Notes under the pieces: model-generated
What the model was told of the DNA's origin: nothing
The model's database searches: none
The model's input: the letters and a program-made list of their open reading frames with translations, nothing else
Made by a program: the position numbers and the translations under genes
DNA from: Streptomyces sp. SJL17-4
GTDB taxonomy: Bacteria > Actinomycetota > Actinomycetes > Streptomycetales > Streptomycetaceae
Direction of reading: 5' to 3'
NCBI RefSeq assembly: GCF_036826855.1
Contig: NZ_CP104578.1
Coordinates: 2,604,001-2,668,000 of the forward strand
DNA length: 64,000 nt
Shown here: piece by piece, positions 51,787-60,778 of the stretch
How positions within the stretch are numbered: the first letter of the stretch is position 1
Layout of the letters: each line of letters begins with the position of its first letter

Positions 51787-52526
51787 CCACGGAATCCGAC
51801 CGCTACTTCACCGAGCTCACCGACGCGCTGCGCACCACGGGAGTGCCGGCGGAGCAGATCGCCGCCACCGTCGAGGACCTGCGCGGACACCTCTCCGGGA
51901 CCGGGGCGCGTCCGGAGGAGGAGTTCGGGCCGGCCGACGCCTTCGCCGCCCAGCTGGGCGGGCTCGCGCCGCTGCCGGGCGAGCCGGACGGGAAGGCGGA
52001 GAGCTGGACCTGGACGGCGGACCTCTTCAACGACCGCCGGATGCTCGCCGTCCATGGCGACCAGGGCTGGGAGGTGGAGTCCCTGGACTCCCTCGGCCGG
52101 TTCGTCTGCCGCCGCTCCGCGACGGCGGCGCTGCGCTGGGAGTACCGCCGCGAGGTCATCGGCGCCCGGCGCCGCGCCAAGGTCCTGGCCGAGCTGGAGC
52201 CCGAGGGCTGGGAGCTGTGCGGAGAGTGGCTGGTGTACGGCTACTTCAAGCGGCCGCGCGCGGCGACGGCGGGCCCGGCGGGCGCCCTGGAGGCCCGGCC
52301 GGCGGCCCCGCTCCAGCAGCTGTTCCTGAGCCGCCGCGGCAAGGTGGCGCTCGCGGTGTGGCTCGTCCTGGTGGGCGGCGCGATGGCGGCGACCTTCATC
52401 GGAACGCTGGGCACGGGCGGGCTCGCGATCACCATCGCCCTCGCCTCCATGGTCTTCGCCCTGGTCACCTCCCACCTGGAGACGGCCAAGGGGCGGGTGG
52501 ACCAGGACCGCCCGAAGTCCTCCTGA
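51783..52526 (+). CDS. HAAS-domain membrane protein partner of PadR
   Basis: A 247-residue protein. The N-terminal 60 residues (YFTELTDALRTTGVPAEQIA, TVEDLRGHLSGTG, ADAFAAQLGG) resemble the helical HAAS/DUF1700 signalling domain that accompanies PadR regulators. A soluble middle region has an unusual WEVESLDSLGRFVCRRS stretch. Two TM helices close the protein (KVALAVWLVLVGGAMAATF and GGLAITIALASMVFALVTS). Overlap with padR implies coupled synthesis and a joint role. Confidence 0.85.
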   Translation: MTTESDRYFTELTDALRTTGVPAEQIAATVEDLRGHLSGTGARPEEEFGPADAFAAQLGGLAPLPGEPDGKAESWTWTADLFNDRRMLAVHGDQGWEVESLDSLGRFVCRRSATAALRWEYRREVIGARRRAKVLAELEPEGWELCGEWLVYGYFKRPRAATAGPAGALEARPAAPLQQLFLSRRGKVALAVWLVLVGGAMAATFIGTLGTGGLAITIALASMVFALVTSHLETAKGRVDQDRPKSS

Positions 52527-52533
52527 CCCTCCC

Positions 52534-53070
52534 TCACATCACGTCGCCGTCCCGCCAGTCGAAGACGAGCGCGGCGGCCGGATCGGGCAGCGCCCGGCCG
52601 GCCGCCGGACGCAGGAGGACGTACCCCTCCTCCTCCGCGAGGCGGACGACCCCCTCGGGCCCCATCGCCTCCAGGCGCCCCTCCCAGACCTTCCAGCCGC
52701 GCGCCCGGTAGAGCGCGGCCCCGTCGTCCGAGGCGCCGAGCGCCCCGAAGACGTACGCCCCGTCGATGACCCGCTCCAGCCCGGCCATCACGGCCCCGCC
52801 GAGCCCCCGCCGCCTGAGATCGGCCCGGACGGCGACGCCTTCGACGTACCCGACGCGGTGCGAACGCCCACGATGAAGGGCCCTCCGCATGACGACGGCG
52901 CCATGCGCGGCGATGCCGTCGCCGTCCTCGATCCAGGCGTGGACGCCACCGAGGGTGTGGTCCCAGTCGTCGTCGGAGAAGTCGCCGTCGAAGGCGGCGT
53001 CGAGCAGCTCGCGTACGGAGTGGAGCCGCTCGGCCCCGAGTTCATGGGTGGGCGCGATCCTCACGGTCAT
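52534..53070 (-). CDS. Aminoglycoside 2'-N-acetyltransferase, AAC(2')-I type
   Basis: GNAT acetyltransferase of 178 residues that closely follows the mycobacterial AAC(2')-I enzymes, as I recall them: GDFSDDDWDHTLGGVHAW (substrate loop), VMRRALHRGR, RVGYVEGVAVRADLRRRG (acetyl-CoA binding with Q/RxxGxG-like LRRRGLGG), GALGASDDGAALYRARGW and the final FDWRDGDVM. It should acetylate the 2'-amine of gentamicin/tobramycin-type drugs; the native role may be cell-wall or polyamine related. The ATG at MTVRIAPTHELG is preferred to longer readings. It is divergent from the alpha/beta hydrolase. Confidence 0.88.
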   Translation of the reverse strand: MTVRIAPTHELGAERLHSVRELLDAAFDGDFSDDDWDHTLGGVHAWIEDGDGIAAHGAVVMRRALHRGRSHRVGYVEGVAVRADLRRRGLGGAVMAGLERVIDGAYVFGALGASDDGAALYRARGWKVWEGRLEAMGPEGVVRLAEEEGYVLLRPAAGRALPDPAAALVFDWRDGDVM

Positions 53071-53097
53071 GCGCCCAGCGTCCCACACCGCCTCCGC

Positions 53098-53184
53098 CTC
53101 TAACCACCAAACATCCATTGACAGGTTATCCAGCGTCTGCTTGAGTCGTTCCATAACCAGTGACACGCACTTAAGGGGTTAGAG
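53098..53184. promoter_or_regulatory. Divergent promoter with four TAACC/GGTTA half-sites
   Basis: CTCTAACC (53098-53105) mirrors GGTTAGAG (53177-53184), and GGTTAT (53124-53129) mirrors ATAACC (53153-53158), so two inverted repeats are nested. A perfect -35 TTGACA (53118-53123) with -10-like TTGAGT 17 bp on reads towards the alpha/beta hydrolase. Confidence 0.5.
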
Positions 53185-54078
53185 ATGACGAGCACCGTGC
53201 TGCCGACCCGCCACCGCACCGTCAAGGTCCGCGACCACGAGATCGCCTACCGCGAGGCGGGCCCGTCCGACGCCCCCGTCCTCCTGCTGCTGCACGGCTT
53301 CCCCACCAGCTCGTACATGTTCCGCGACCTGATCCCGCGGCTCGCCGACTCCTACCGACTGATCGCCCCCGACCACCTGGGCTTCGGCCGCAGCGCGGCT
53401 CCCGACGCCGCCGACGTCGACTACACCTTCGCCGAACTGACGGCACTCACCGCCGAGTTCACCGCGGCCCTCGGTCTGGACCGGTTCGCGCTCTACATCC
53501 AGGACTACGGCTCCCCCATCGGCCTGCGTCTCGCCCTCGCCCATCCCGAGCGGATCACCGCGATCATCAGCCAGAACGGCAACGCCTACGAGGAGGGTCT
53601 CGGCGCCGAGGCATGGGCACCGGTCCTCGCCCTGATCGCGGAACGCACCCCCGAGACCGAGGAGCCGGTCCGCGCCATCCGCTCCCTCGACGGCATCCGC
53701 TGGCAGTACGAGACCGGTGTACCGGCCGAATACCGCGACCTCCTCGACCCCGACGCCTGGCACCACGACGCCGCCCTGATGGCCCGCGAGGGCCAGGACG
53801 CGATCCAGCTCGGCCTGATCGCCGACTACGGCTCGAACTTCGCCCTCTATCCGGCCTTCCAGGAGTACTTCCGTACGAGCCGGGTCCCGCTCCTCGCGGT
53901 CTGGGGCGAGGGCGACCAGGTCTTCGTCCCTGCGGGCGCCGAAGCCTTCCGCCGCGACCTCCCCGACGCCGAGATCCACCTCCTCCCCACGGGCCACTTC
54001 GCCCTGGAGACCCACGCCCCGCAGATCGCCGCCCTGATCGCCGACTTCCTCGCGCGGCGCGTGGGCGTCAGGCCGTAG
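53185..54078 (+). CDS. Alpha/beta hydrolase, haloalkane dehalogenase/epoxide hydrolase type
   Basis: Alpha/beta-fold hydrolase of 297 residues. The oxyanion motif is LLLLHGFPTSSYMFRDLIP (about 34-52); the nucleophile elbow is YIQDYGSPIGLRLALAHPER with Asp rather than Ser, the mark of haloalkane dehalogenases, epoxide hydrolases and fluoroacetate dehalogenases; the acid is Asp in VWGEGDQVFVPAG and the His is in LLPTGHFALETHAP. The substrate is unknown. AAGGGG precedes the ATG. It shares a repeat-rich promoter region with the acetyltransferase gene. Confidence 0.92.
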   Translation: MTSTVLPTRHRTVKVRDHEIAYREAGPSDAPVLLLLHGFPTSSYMFRDLIPRLADSYRLIAPDHLGFGRSAAPDAADVDYTFAELTALTAEFTAALGLDRFALYIQDYGSPIGLRLALAHPERITAIISQNGNAYEEGLGAEAWAPVLALIAERTPETEEPVRAIRSLDGIRWQYETGVPAEYRDLLDPDAWHHDAALMAREGQDAIQLGLIADYGSNFALYPAFQEYFRTSRVPLLAVWGEGDQVFVPAGAEAFRRDLPDAEIHLLPTGHFALETHAPQIAALIADFLARRVGVRP

Positions 54079-54304
54079 CCTTCTCCAGATCGCGGGCCAT
54101 GCGCTCCACCCAGTCGGTGAAGCCCTCTCGATGATGGCCCTCGGCTTCGAGCAGGGCCGCGACCTGCGCGTCCGTGAGCCGGTCGGGTCCCGGCACCGTC
54201 AGCAGCCGGTGCAGCTCCTTCATCAGGGACAACATCCGCAGCGCGTCGAGGTGCTCCACCGCGTCGACGCCGTGCCCGGGGCCGAGAGTCGTCGAACCAG
54301 GCAT
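54068..54304 (-). CDS. Small helical protein of unknown function
   Basis: A 78-residue acidic helical protein (VEHLDALRMLSLMKELHRLL, DRLTDAQVAALLEAEGHHRE, final TDWVERMARDLEKATA). GAGGAGG 6 nt before the ATG supports the start. It overlaps the alpha/beta hydrolase tail by 11 nt in the convergent direction. I do not recognise it; no motif points to a function. Confidence 0.7.
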   Translation of the reverse strand: MPGSTTLGPGHGVDAVEHLDALRMLSLMKELHRLLTVPGPDRLTDAQVAALLEAEGHHREGFTDWVERMARDLEKATA

Positions 54305-54357
54305 GTCGTGCCTCCTCACCGAGCCCCCTCCCAGCAGCGTAAGCCCGCCGCATGAGA

Positions 54358-54398
54358 ACCGCCCCCGTCCTGGTTTGGGGGTCCAGGAGGGGGGCGGT
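54358..54398 (-). terminator. pruA terminator
   Basis: ACCGCCCCCGTCCTGG pairs with CCAGGAGGGGGGCGGT (16 positions, one mismatch), 35 nt past the pruA stop. Confidence 0.75.
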
Positions 54399-54432
54399 GT
54401 CAGGGGCGGGCCTCACGGAGGCCCAGGGGGCG

Positions 54433-56064
54433 TCAGCCCATGTGCGGGTAGCCGTACTCGGTCGGCGGGACCAGCGTCTCCTTGATGGCGCGGGTCAGCG
54501 TCCAGCGCATCAGGTTCTGCGGGGCGCCGGCCTTGTCGTTCGTACCCGAGGCGCGGCCGCCGCCGAAGGGCTGCTGGCCGACGACGGCGCCGGTCGACTT
54601 GTCGTTGATGTAGAAGTTGCCCGCGGCGAAGCGGAGCTTCTCCATCGTGTACGCGGCCGCCGCGCGGTCACCGGAGATGACCGAGCCGGTGAGGGCGTAG
54701 TCCGAGACCGACTCCATCTGGGTCAGCATCGCGTCGTACTGGTCGTCCTCGTACACGTGGATCGCCAGGATCGGGCCGAAGTACTCGGCCTTGAAGACCT
54801 CGTTCTCCGGGTCGGTGCAGGCGATGACGGTCGGGCGGACGAAGTAGCCCACCGAGTCGTCGTACGTGCCACCGGCGATGATCGTGCAGGTCGGGTCGGC
54901 CGCGGCACGGTCGATCGCGGCCTTGTTCTTGGCGAACGAACGCTCGTCGATGACGGCGCCGATGAAGTTCGACAGGTCGGTGACGTCACCCATGGTGATG
55001 CCGTCGACCTCGGCCGCGAACTCCTCCTTGAAGCCGTCGTTCCAGATGGAGGCCGGGACGTAGGCGCGGGAGGACGCGGAGCACTTCTGGCCCTGGAACT
55101 CGAAGGAGCCACGGGTCAGCGCGGTCTTCAGGATGGCGCGGTCGGCGCTGGGGTGCGCGACGACGAAGTCCTTGCCGCCGGTCTCGCCGACGATCCGCGG
55201 GTACGAGCGGTACTTCTCGATGTTGGTGCCGACCGTCTTCCACAGGTGCTGGAAGGTCTTGGTCGAACCGGTGAAGTGGATACCGGCCAGGTCGGGGTGG
55301 TTCAGGGCCACCTCGGAGACGGCGATGCCGTCGCCGGTCACCAGGTTGATGACGCCCTTCGGCAGGCCGGCCTCCTCCAGGAGCTCCATGAGGAGCACGG
55401 CGGAGTGGGTCTGCGTCGGGGACGGCTTCCAGACCACCACGTTGCCCATGAGGGCGGGGGCGGTGGGCAGGTTGCCCGCGATGGCCGTGAAGTTGAACGG
55501 CGTGATCGCGTAGACGAAGCCCTCCAGCGGGCGGTGGTCCAGACGGTTCCACACGCCCGGCGAGTTCGCCGGCGGCTGCTCGGCCAGGATCTGGCGGGCG
55601 TACGCCACGTTGAAGCGCCAGAAGTCGACGAGCTCGCACGGGGTGTCGATCTCGGCCTGCTGGGCGGTCTTCGACTGGCCGAGCATGGTGGACGCGGCCA
55701 GCGTCTCGCGCCACGGGCCGGCGAGCAGCTCGGCGGCGCGCAGGATGATCGCGGCACGGTCGTCGAAGGCCATCGCGCGCCAGGCGGGGGCCGCGGCCAG
55801 GGCCGCGTCGACGGCGTCCTGGGCGTCCTGCGTGGTGGCGCCGCGGAAGGTACCGATGACGGCCTTGTGGTTGTGCGGCTGGACGACCTTGAACTCGTCG
55901 CCGCCGCCCATGCGCTTGACGCCACCGATGGTCATCGGCAGCTCGCGCGGGTTCTCGGCCAGCTCCTTGAGCTTGGTCTCCAGACGGAGGCGCTCGGCGG
56001 AGCCGGGGGCGTAGCTGTGCACCGGCTCGTTGACCGGAGCGGGGACCTGGGTGACAGCGTCCAT
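54433..56064 (-). CDS. pruA: L-glutamate gamma-semialdehyde dehydrogenase
   Basis: P5C dehydrogenase, 543 residues, oxidising glutamate semialdehyde to glutamate with NAD+, the second step of proline breakdown. Signatures: YAITPFNFTAIAGNLPTAPA, IHFTGSTKTFQHLWK, the catalytic Glu in IVGETGGKDFVVA, the catalytic Cys in FQGQKCSASSRAYVP, and FGPILAIHVYED. It follows the PRODH gene after 30 nt in one operon, with AAGGAG before the ATG. Confidence 0.97.
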   Translation of the reverse strand: MDAVTQVPAPVNEPVHSYAPGSAERLRLETKLKELAENPRELPMTIGGVKRMGGGDEFKVVQPHNHKAVIGTFRGATTQDAQDAVDAALAAAPAWRAMAFDDRAAIILRAAELLAGPWRETLAASTMLGQSKTAQQAEIDTPCELVDFWRFNVAYARQILAEQPPANSPGVWNRLDHRPLEGFVYAITPFNFTAIAGNLPTAPALMGNVVVWKPSPTQTHSAVLLMELLEEAGLPKGVINLVTGDGIAVSEVALNHPDLAGIHFTGSTKTFQHLWKTVGTNIEKYRSYPRIVGETGGKDFVVAHPSADRAILKTALTRGSFEFQGQKCSASSRAYVPASIWNDGFKEEFAAEVDGITMGDVTDLSNFIGAVIDERSFAKNKAAIDRAAADPTCTIIAGGTYDDSVGYFVRPTVIACTDPENEVFKAEYFGPILAIHVYEDDQYDAMLTQMESVSDYALTGSVISGDRAAAAYTMEKLRFAAGNFYINDKSTGAVVGQQPFGGGRASGTNDKAGAPQNLMRWTLTRAIKETLVPPTEYGYPHMG

Positions 56065-56094
56065 GGGTCTCGAAACTCCTTGTGAGAGGTGGGC

Positions 56095-57021
56095 TCAGCC
56101 CTTGGTGAGGATGGAGCGGACGAAGAAGAGGAGGTTGGCCGGCTTCTCCGCCAGGCGGCGCATGAAGTAGCCGTACCAGTCGGTGCCGTACGCGGTGTAG
56201 ACGCGCATGCGGTGGCCCTCGGCGGCGAGCCGGTTCTGCTCCTCGCTCCGGATGCCGTACAGCATCTGGAACTCGTACTCGTCCAGCTTGCGCCCGGCGC
56301 GGCGCGCGAGCTCCTGGCCGACGGAGATCAGGCGCGGGTCGTGGGAGCCGATCATCGGGTAGCCCTCGCCGTCCATCAGGATCTTCATGATCCGGACGTA
56401 CGCCTTGTCGATCTCGGGCTTGTCCTGGATGGCGACCGAGGCGGGCTCCTTGTAGGCGCCCTTCACGATCCGGACGCGGGAGCCGTTCGCGGCGAGGCGG
56501 CGGGCGTCGTCCTCGGTGCGGAAGAGGTAGGCCTGGATGACACAGCCGGTCTGCGGGTGGGTCTTCCGCAGCTCCTCGTGGATGGCGAACATCGAGTCGA
56601 GGGTGGTGTGGTCCTCGGCGTCCAGGGTGACCGTGGTGCCGATCTCGGCGGCGGCCTCGACGACCGGGCGGACGTTCGCGAGGGCCAGCTCGTGGCCGCC
56701 CTCCAGGGACTGGCCGAACATCGACAGCTTGACGGACATCTCGGCGCGCTCGCCGAGGCCCAGCTCCTTGAGCCGGCCGATGAGCTCCAGGTACGCGTCG
56801 CGCGCGGCGTACGACTGCTCGACGGTGGTGATGTCCTCACCGACGACGTCGAGGGTGACCTCCAGGCCGCGGTCGCTCAGCTCCTGGACGATCGGGACGA
56901 CGTCGTCGACCGACTCACCGGCGATGAAGCGGGCGACGACCTGCTTGGTCCCGGGGGCGGCCGACACGAAACGGCGCATCTTGTCGCTGCGCGACGCGGC
57001 GAGGATCACGGGACCCAGCAC
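56095..57021 (-). CDS. Proline dehydrogenase
   Basis: Monofunctional proline dehydrogenase of 308 residues (the PutB-type single-domain enzyme), a flavoprotein oxidising proline to P5C. It has [74 protein letters not shown] and the final [20 protein letters not shown] with the two Arg that bind the proline carboxylate. GTG with GGAGG upstream. It heads the operon with pruA. Confidence 0.95.
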   Translation of the reverse strand: MLGPVILAASRSDKMRRFVSAAPGTKQVVARFIAGESVDDVVPIVQELSDRGLEVTLDVVGEDITTVEQSYAARDAYLELIGRLKELGLGERAEMSVKLSMFGQSLEGGHELALANVRPVVEAAAEIGTTVTLDAEDHTTLDSMFAIHEELRKTHPQTGCVIQAYLFRTEDDARRLAANGSRVRIVKGAYKEPASVAIQDKPEIDKAYVRIMKILMDGEGYPMIGSHDPRLISVGQELARRAGRKLDEYEFQMLYGIRSEEQNRLAAEGHRMRVYTAYGTDWYGYFMRRLAEKPANLLFFVRSILTKG

Positions 57022-57115
57022 GGGTACCTCCAGAAGGACAGGGTGACGAAGGGTGCTCTACCCGATCTTTGGCAAGAAAACGGGAACAGCACGAAGAACC
57101 ACCGTGAAACCTATG

Positions 57116-57185
57116 GATCGGTCCGATCGTGCGCCATCTACAGCTGTCACGCATCCGTGGGCCGCATCTCATACATATGTCTGAG
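57116..57185. promoter_or_regulatory. Palindromic sites in the PRODH/putR divergent region
   Basis: CTCATACATATGTCTGAG (57168-57185) is palindromic at 16 of 18 positions and lies 20 nt before the putR start. GATCGG-T-CCGATC (57116-57128) is a perfect 6-bp-arm palindrome closer to the PRODH gene. Both are candidate PutR sites by position. Confidence 0.5.
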
Positions 57186-57204
57186 GGGGTGCGAGAATGG
57201 CGCT

Positions 57205-58326
57205 GTGAAGGGCGATTACCAAGAACTGGTGGACGAGATCTCCGCGCTGCTCGGCGCACCGGCGACGCTGGAGAACCGCGACTTCGGCCTGATCGCCTTC
57301 GGCGCCCACGACAGCGACGACGACACCGCGATGGACCCCGTCCGGACCCGGTCGATCCTGACCCGGAAATCGACCCCGGCGGTCCGCGCCTGGTTCGAGG
57401 GCTTCGGCATCACCCGGGCGACGGGCCCGGTCCGCATCCCGGCCGCCCCGGACGCCGGGGTGTTCCGGGACCGCATCTGCCTGCCCGTACGCCATCGGGG
57501 GGTCGTCCTCGGGTACGTCTGGCTGCTCGACGCCGAGCCCGGCCCCACTCCCGGCCGGCTGACCGCCGCGATGGAGGTCGCCACCCGGATCGGCGACCTC
57601 CTCGCCGACGAGGAGCGCGCGGACGCCGACCTCTCGCGCGAGTTCGCCGCGGCCCTGACCGCCGGGCGCGGCTGGCAGAGCGACATGGCCGTCGCGGCGC
57701 TCCGGGTGGCCCTCGGACCCAGCGCGGACGGTCTGCACACCGTCGTCTGCGTGACCCCCTGGCAGGGCGAGGCCCCCTCGATCCGGTCGGTCCCCGCCGC
57801 GGCGGCGGTCGCCGTCCTCCCCGAGGGCGAGTCCGGCGAGTCCCTCGCCGTCCTCGTACGGCTGCGCACGCCCGAGGACCTCTCCCCCGCCCGCGCGGTC
57901 GGCGACCGGCTGCGCGCCGCCGCCCCGGCCGGCGTCGCCAACCCCCGCCGGGGCCTCACGGACCTCCCGGCGGCCTGGCGCGAGGCCAACACGGCGGCCC
58001 GCGCAGCCACGGCCCAGCCGACCCTCGGCCCGGTCGCGGAGTGGGCAGGCATCGGCCCGTACCGCCTGCTCGCGGCGCTCTACCACCCCGAGGTCGACCC
58101 CGTCGTCGCCCCGCTCGTCGCCCCCGCCCACGCCGAACTCGCGCGCACCGCCGAGGTGTTCCTCGACAACGCGGGCCAGGCGGGCCGCACGGCGGCTGCC
58201 CTGGGCATCCACCGCCAGACCCTCTACTACCGGCTGTCCCGGGTCGAGCAGCTCACGGGCCTGGACCTGGACGACGGCGAGGACCGCCTGCTGCTCCACA
58301 TGTCCCTGAAGTCGGCGCGGCTCTGA
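57205..58326 (+). CDS. putR: PucR-type regulator of proline catabolism
   Basis: PucR-family transcription factor of 373 residues. The N-terminal part is sensor-like ([38 protein letters not shown]); a GGDEF-like central part follows; the C-terminal HTH_30 is [20 protein letters not shown] and [23 protein letters not shown] start. It is divergent from proline dehydrogenase and pruA, which its orthologue activates in Streptomyces when proline is present. An 18-bp palindrome lies directly upstream. Confidence 0.9.
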   Translation: MKGDYQELVDEISALLGAPATLENRDFGLIAFGAHDSDDDTAMDPVRTRSILTRKSTPAVRAWFEGFGITRATGPVRIPAAPDAGVFRDRICLPVRHRGVVLGYVWLLDAEPGPTPGRLTAAMEVATRIGDLLADEERADADLSREFAAALTAGRGWQSDMAVAALRVALGPSADGLHTVVCVTPWQGEAPSIRSVPAAAAVAVLPEGESGESLAVLVRLRTPEDLSPARAVGDRLRAAAPAGVANPRRGLTDLPAAWREANTAARAATAQPTLGPVAEWAGIGPYRLLAALYHPEVDPVVAPLVAPAHAELARTAEVFLDNAGQAGRTAAALGIHRQTLYYRLSRVEQLTGLDLDDGEDRLLLHMSLKSARL

Positions 58327-58378
58327 GCCCGCACGTCCTGAACGACCGCCCCTCCGGGCCGGTTTATAGGATCTCCCC

Positions 58379-59530
58379 ATGACCACGGGGAGTTGGGCGG
58401 CACCGCCGACACATACGGAGCAACTGCTGTACGAGGCGGGGGCGCACGGCGACCGGGCGGCGGTCCTGGACGTCCTCGGGCGGACCCGTCTCTACGTGCT
58501 CCAGGCCCGGGTGCACGCCGACGCCCCCGGCTACGTCCCGCCCCTCCCCTCCCAGCGCGACAAGACCGCCCGGCGCACCGTCGTACCGGTGCTGACCGAG
58601 GGCATGCTGCCGCCCTGGCACCCGGACTGGGTCTTCCAGCAGACCACCCTCCCGAGACTCGCCGCCGCCTGGCAGCACGAACGGTGGTGGCTCGCGGTCA
58701 ACCCGGGCACCCCGTACGAGGCCACCCTCCCCGCCCGCGCCGCAGACCGGCGCGCCTGGCAGGAGGCGGGCGCGCGGGGCGGCGGACCCGCCCGGCTGCG
58801 GCTGCTGACCCACGCCGGGGAGCATCTGCACGGACCGGTCGCGCACGCCCTCGCGCTCGGCGCGCACCTCGCCGTGCTCAACGGCCTGGTGTGGAACGGG
58901 CTCGGCGCCCAGTACGAGGACTACCCCACGGACGTCGCCCGGCTGCGCAGCCCCTGGGCGGTCCACCACCGCGCGGACTTCCGGGAGAAGGTGCGGACCC
59001 TGATCGCCACCCGGCTCGTCGGCCGGGTCCCCGAGTCCGTCCTCGGGGTACGGCGCAGCCTCACCGCGCGGCTCGGCTCCGCCCCCACCGGCGAGCAGTG
59101 GGCGACGGCGGTCGCCGCCGCGTTCGAGCGGGACGACCCCTACGGCGAGGACCGGGCCGAGGCCGCGGAGTTCCTGCGCCGGATCACCCACTACGAGGCG
59201 CGGTTCCGTGCCGACGGCCTCCTCCCGCCGGACGGCCGGGTCGACACCCTCGCCGCCTTCGACCACGGCCGCGCCGTGAACGTCGTACGGCTCGCGCTCG
59301 GCGCGCGGTACTGCGATCCGCGGGAGGCGGAGGAGTCCGTACTCAGGGTCCTCGAAGCGGCCCGGCGGGCGTACGGCTCCTGGGAGGAGTTCTCGCTCGG
59401 TTACGTGCTGGCCCGGCTGATCCACTTCGACGAGGGTGACGCCGAGCCGATGTACCAGGAATCCCTCACGCTCCATCGCACGCTCACGCGGGACGCGTCG
59501 AGCCCCTACCGGAACATCCCGTGGTCATGA
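58379..59530 (+). CDS. DUF1266 protein, copy 1
   Basis: A 383-residue DUF1266 protein of unknown function. The N-terminal half shares TEQLLYEAG, GDRAAVLDVLGRTRLYVLQA and LTEGMLPPWHPDWVFQQTTL with its neighbour; the C-terminal DUF1266 core has THYEARFRADGLLPPDGRV, FDHGRAVNVVRLALGARYC and ARRAYGSWEEFSLGYVLARL. No signal peptide or membrane helix. It overlaps copy 2 by 4 nt (ATGA), a tandem duplication expressed as one unit. Confidence 0.88.
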   Translation: MTTGSWAAPPTHTEQLLYEAGAHGDRAAVLDVLGRTRLYVLQARVHADAPGYVPPLPSQRDKTARRTVVPVLTEGMLPPWHPDWVFQQTTLPRLAAAWQHERWWLAVNPGTPYEATLPARAADRRAWQEAGARGGGPARLRLLTHAGEHLHGPVAHALALGAHLAVLNGLVWNGLGAQYEDYPTDVARLRSPWAVHHRADFREKVRTLIATRLVGRVPESVLGVRRSLTARLGSAPTGEQWATAVAAAFERDDPYGEDRAEAAEFLRRITHYEARFRADGLLPPDGRVDTLAAFDHGRAVNVVRLALGARYCDPREAEESVLRVLEAARRAYGSWEEFSLGYVLARLIHFDEGDAEPMYQESLTLHRTLTRDASSPYRNIPWS

Positions 59531-60699
59531 GCCCTCGCCGTCCGCCCGCTCCTCGGGGCGCCCCCTGGATCCCGCCGTCCGAGACCGAGCAACTGCTGTA
59601 CGAGGCGGGGCAGCGCGGTGACTTCGCGGGGCAGGTCCGCGTCCTGGCCGGGGCCGAGCTCTTCATCGCCGCCCCCAGGGCCGAGGTGGACGCCGACCCG
59701 GACACCGTCCGGTGGCACCCCCAGCAGGCGGCCAAGGGGCTCGTCGTCCGACCGGCCCTGACCCGCGGGATGCTGCCGCCCTGGCATCCGGAGTGGGTCT
59801 TCCACCAGGTCACCCTGCGCTGGGCCGCGGAGTTCGACTGGCGCGACCACCGGGTTCTCCTCTCGGTCAACGGCGGCACCCCCGGCGAGTTGCTGCTGCC
59901 CACCACGCCCGAGCACCGTGCGGGGTGGCTGCGGGTGTACGCCGAGAAGGAGCGGGGGTCGAGAGACCGGCTCGTCGCCCTGCGGCACGGCCCGCTGCAC
60001 GGGCCCCTCGCCTTCGGCCTCGCCTGCGGCGCCCATCTGGCGTTCGGCAACGGCGTCCCGTGGAACGACGTGGGCTCGGCCTACATGGGGTACACCATCA
60101 TCCTCGACACGCTCCGCGAGGGGTGGGGCGTCACCGACCGCGAGGCCTGGCGCAAGCAGCTCGACGCACTCCTCGACGGGCGCAACAGCCCACCGGAGCC
60201 GGACTTCGCCCTCCGGGTCCGGGAGGAGCTGCGGCTCGCGCGCGGTGCGGCGCCGTCGCCCGACGAGTGGCGCGAGACGGCCGCGGGACACGCCCAGGAC
60301 CTGGGCGCGGGCTCGGCGGCGGTACGCCGCATCGAGGAGTTGGTGCGCCGCGTCCTGCGCTACGAGGCCCGGTTCCGGGCCGACGGGCTGCTGCCGCCGG
60401 ACGGGCGGGTGCGGAAGACGGTCGCGTACGACTACGGCCGGGCGGTGAACATGGCCCGCTGGGGTCTGACGGCCCGGTTCTGCGCGCCGCCGGAGGCCGA
60501 ACAGGCGATCGTTCACGCGGGCGCGCTCGCCCGCGCGGCCTACGGGTCGTGGGAGGAGTACTCGGCGGGGTACGCGCTGGGGCGGGTGCTGCGGTTCGAC
60601 GGGGAGGAGTACGGCCCCTACCACGAGGACAACGTGACCGCCCACCGTGCCCTGACGGAGCACGAGGGCAGTCCGTGGCGAAACCTCCCCTGGCGCTGA
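59527..60699 (+). CDS. DUF1266 protein, copy 2
   Basis: A 390-residue DUF1266 protein. It shares with copy 1 ETEQLLYEAGQRGDFAGQVR, LTRGMLPPWHPEWVFHQVTL, YEARFRADGLLPPDGRVRKT, YDYGRAVNMARWGLTARFCA and AYGSWEEYSAGYALGRVLRF. The GRAVN...W/L...YxxxxEAE pattern is the DUF1266 hallmark. The ATG overlapping the upstream stop is preferred over an earlier GTG. Function unknown; the family is linked to toxin-immunity loci in some bacteria, which is not shown here. Confidence 0.88.
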   Translation: MSPRRPPAPRGAPWIPPSETEQLLYEAGQRGDFAGQVRVLAGAELFIAAPRAEVDADPDTVRWHPQQAAKGLVVRPALTRGMLPPWHPEWVFHQVTLRWAAEFDWRDHRVLLSVNGGTPGELLLPTTPEHRAGWLRVYAEKERGSRDRLVALRHGPLHGPLAFGLACGAHLAFGNGVPWNDVGSAYMGYTIILDTLREGWGVTDREAWRKQLDALLDGRNSPPEPDFALRVREELRLARGAAPSPDEWRETAAGHAQDLGAGSAAVRRIEELVRRVLRYEARFRADGLLPPDGRVRKTVAYDYGRAVNMARWGLTARFCAPPEAEQAIVHAGALARAAYGSWEEYSAGYALGRVLRFDGEEYGPYHEDNVTAHRALTEHEGSPWRNLPWR

Positions 60700-60775
60700 G
60701 CCGTACCCGGCCCTGCTCCCCGCCCGTTCCGGCGGCGAGCCGTACCCGGCCCCGCTCCCCGCCCGTTCCCGCGGC
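60698..60775. repeat. Two tandem 39-bp repeats
   Basis: Two adjacent 39-bp copies starting GAGCCGTACCCGGCCC, with two mismatches. They begin at the stop codon of DUF1266 copy 2 and end 4 bp before the tetR stop. A recent local duplication between convergent genes. Confidence 0.9.
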
Positions 60776-60778
60776 GGC

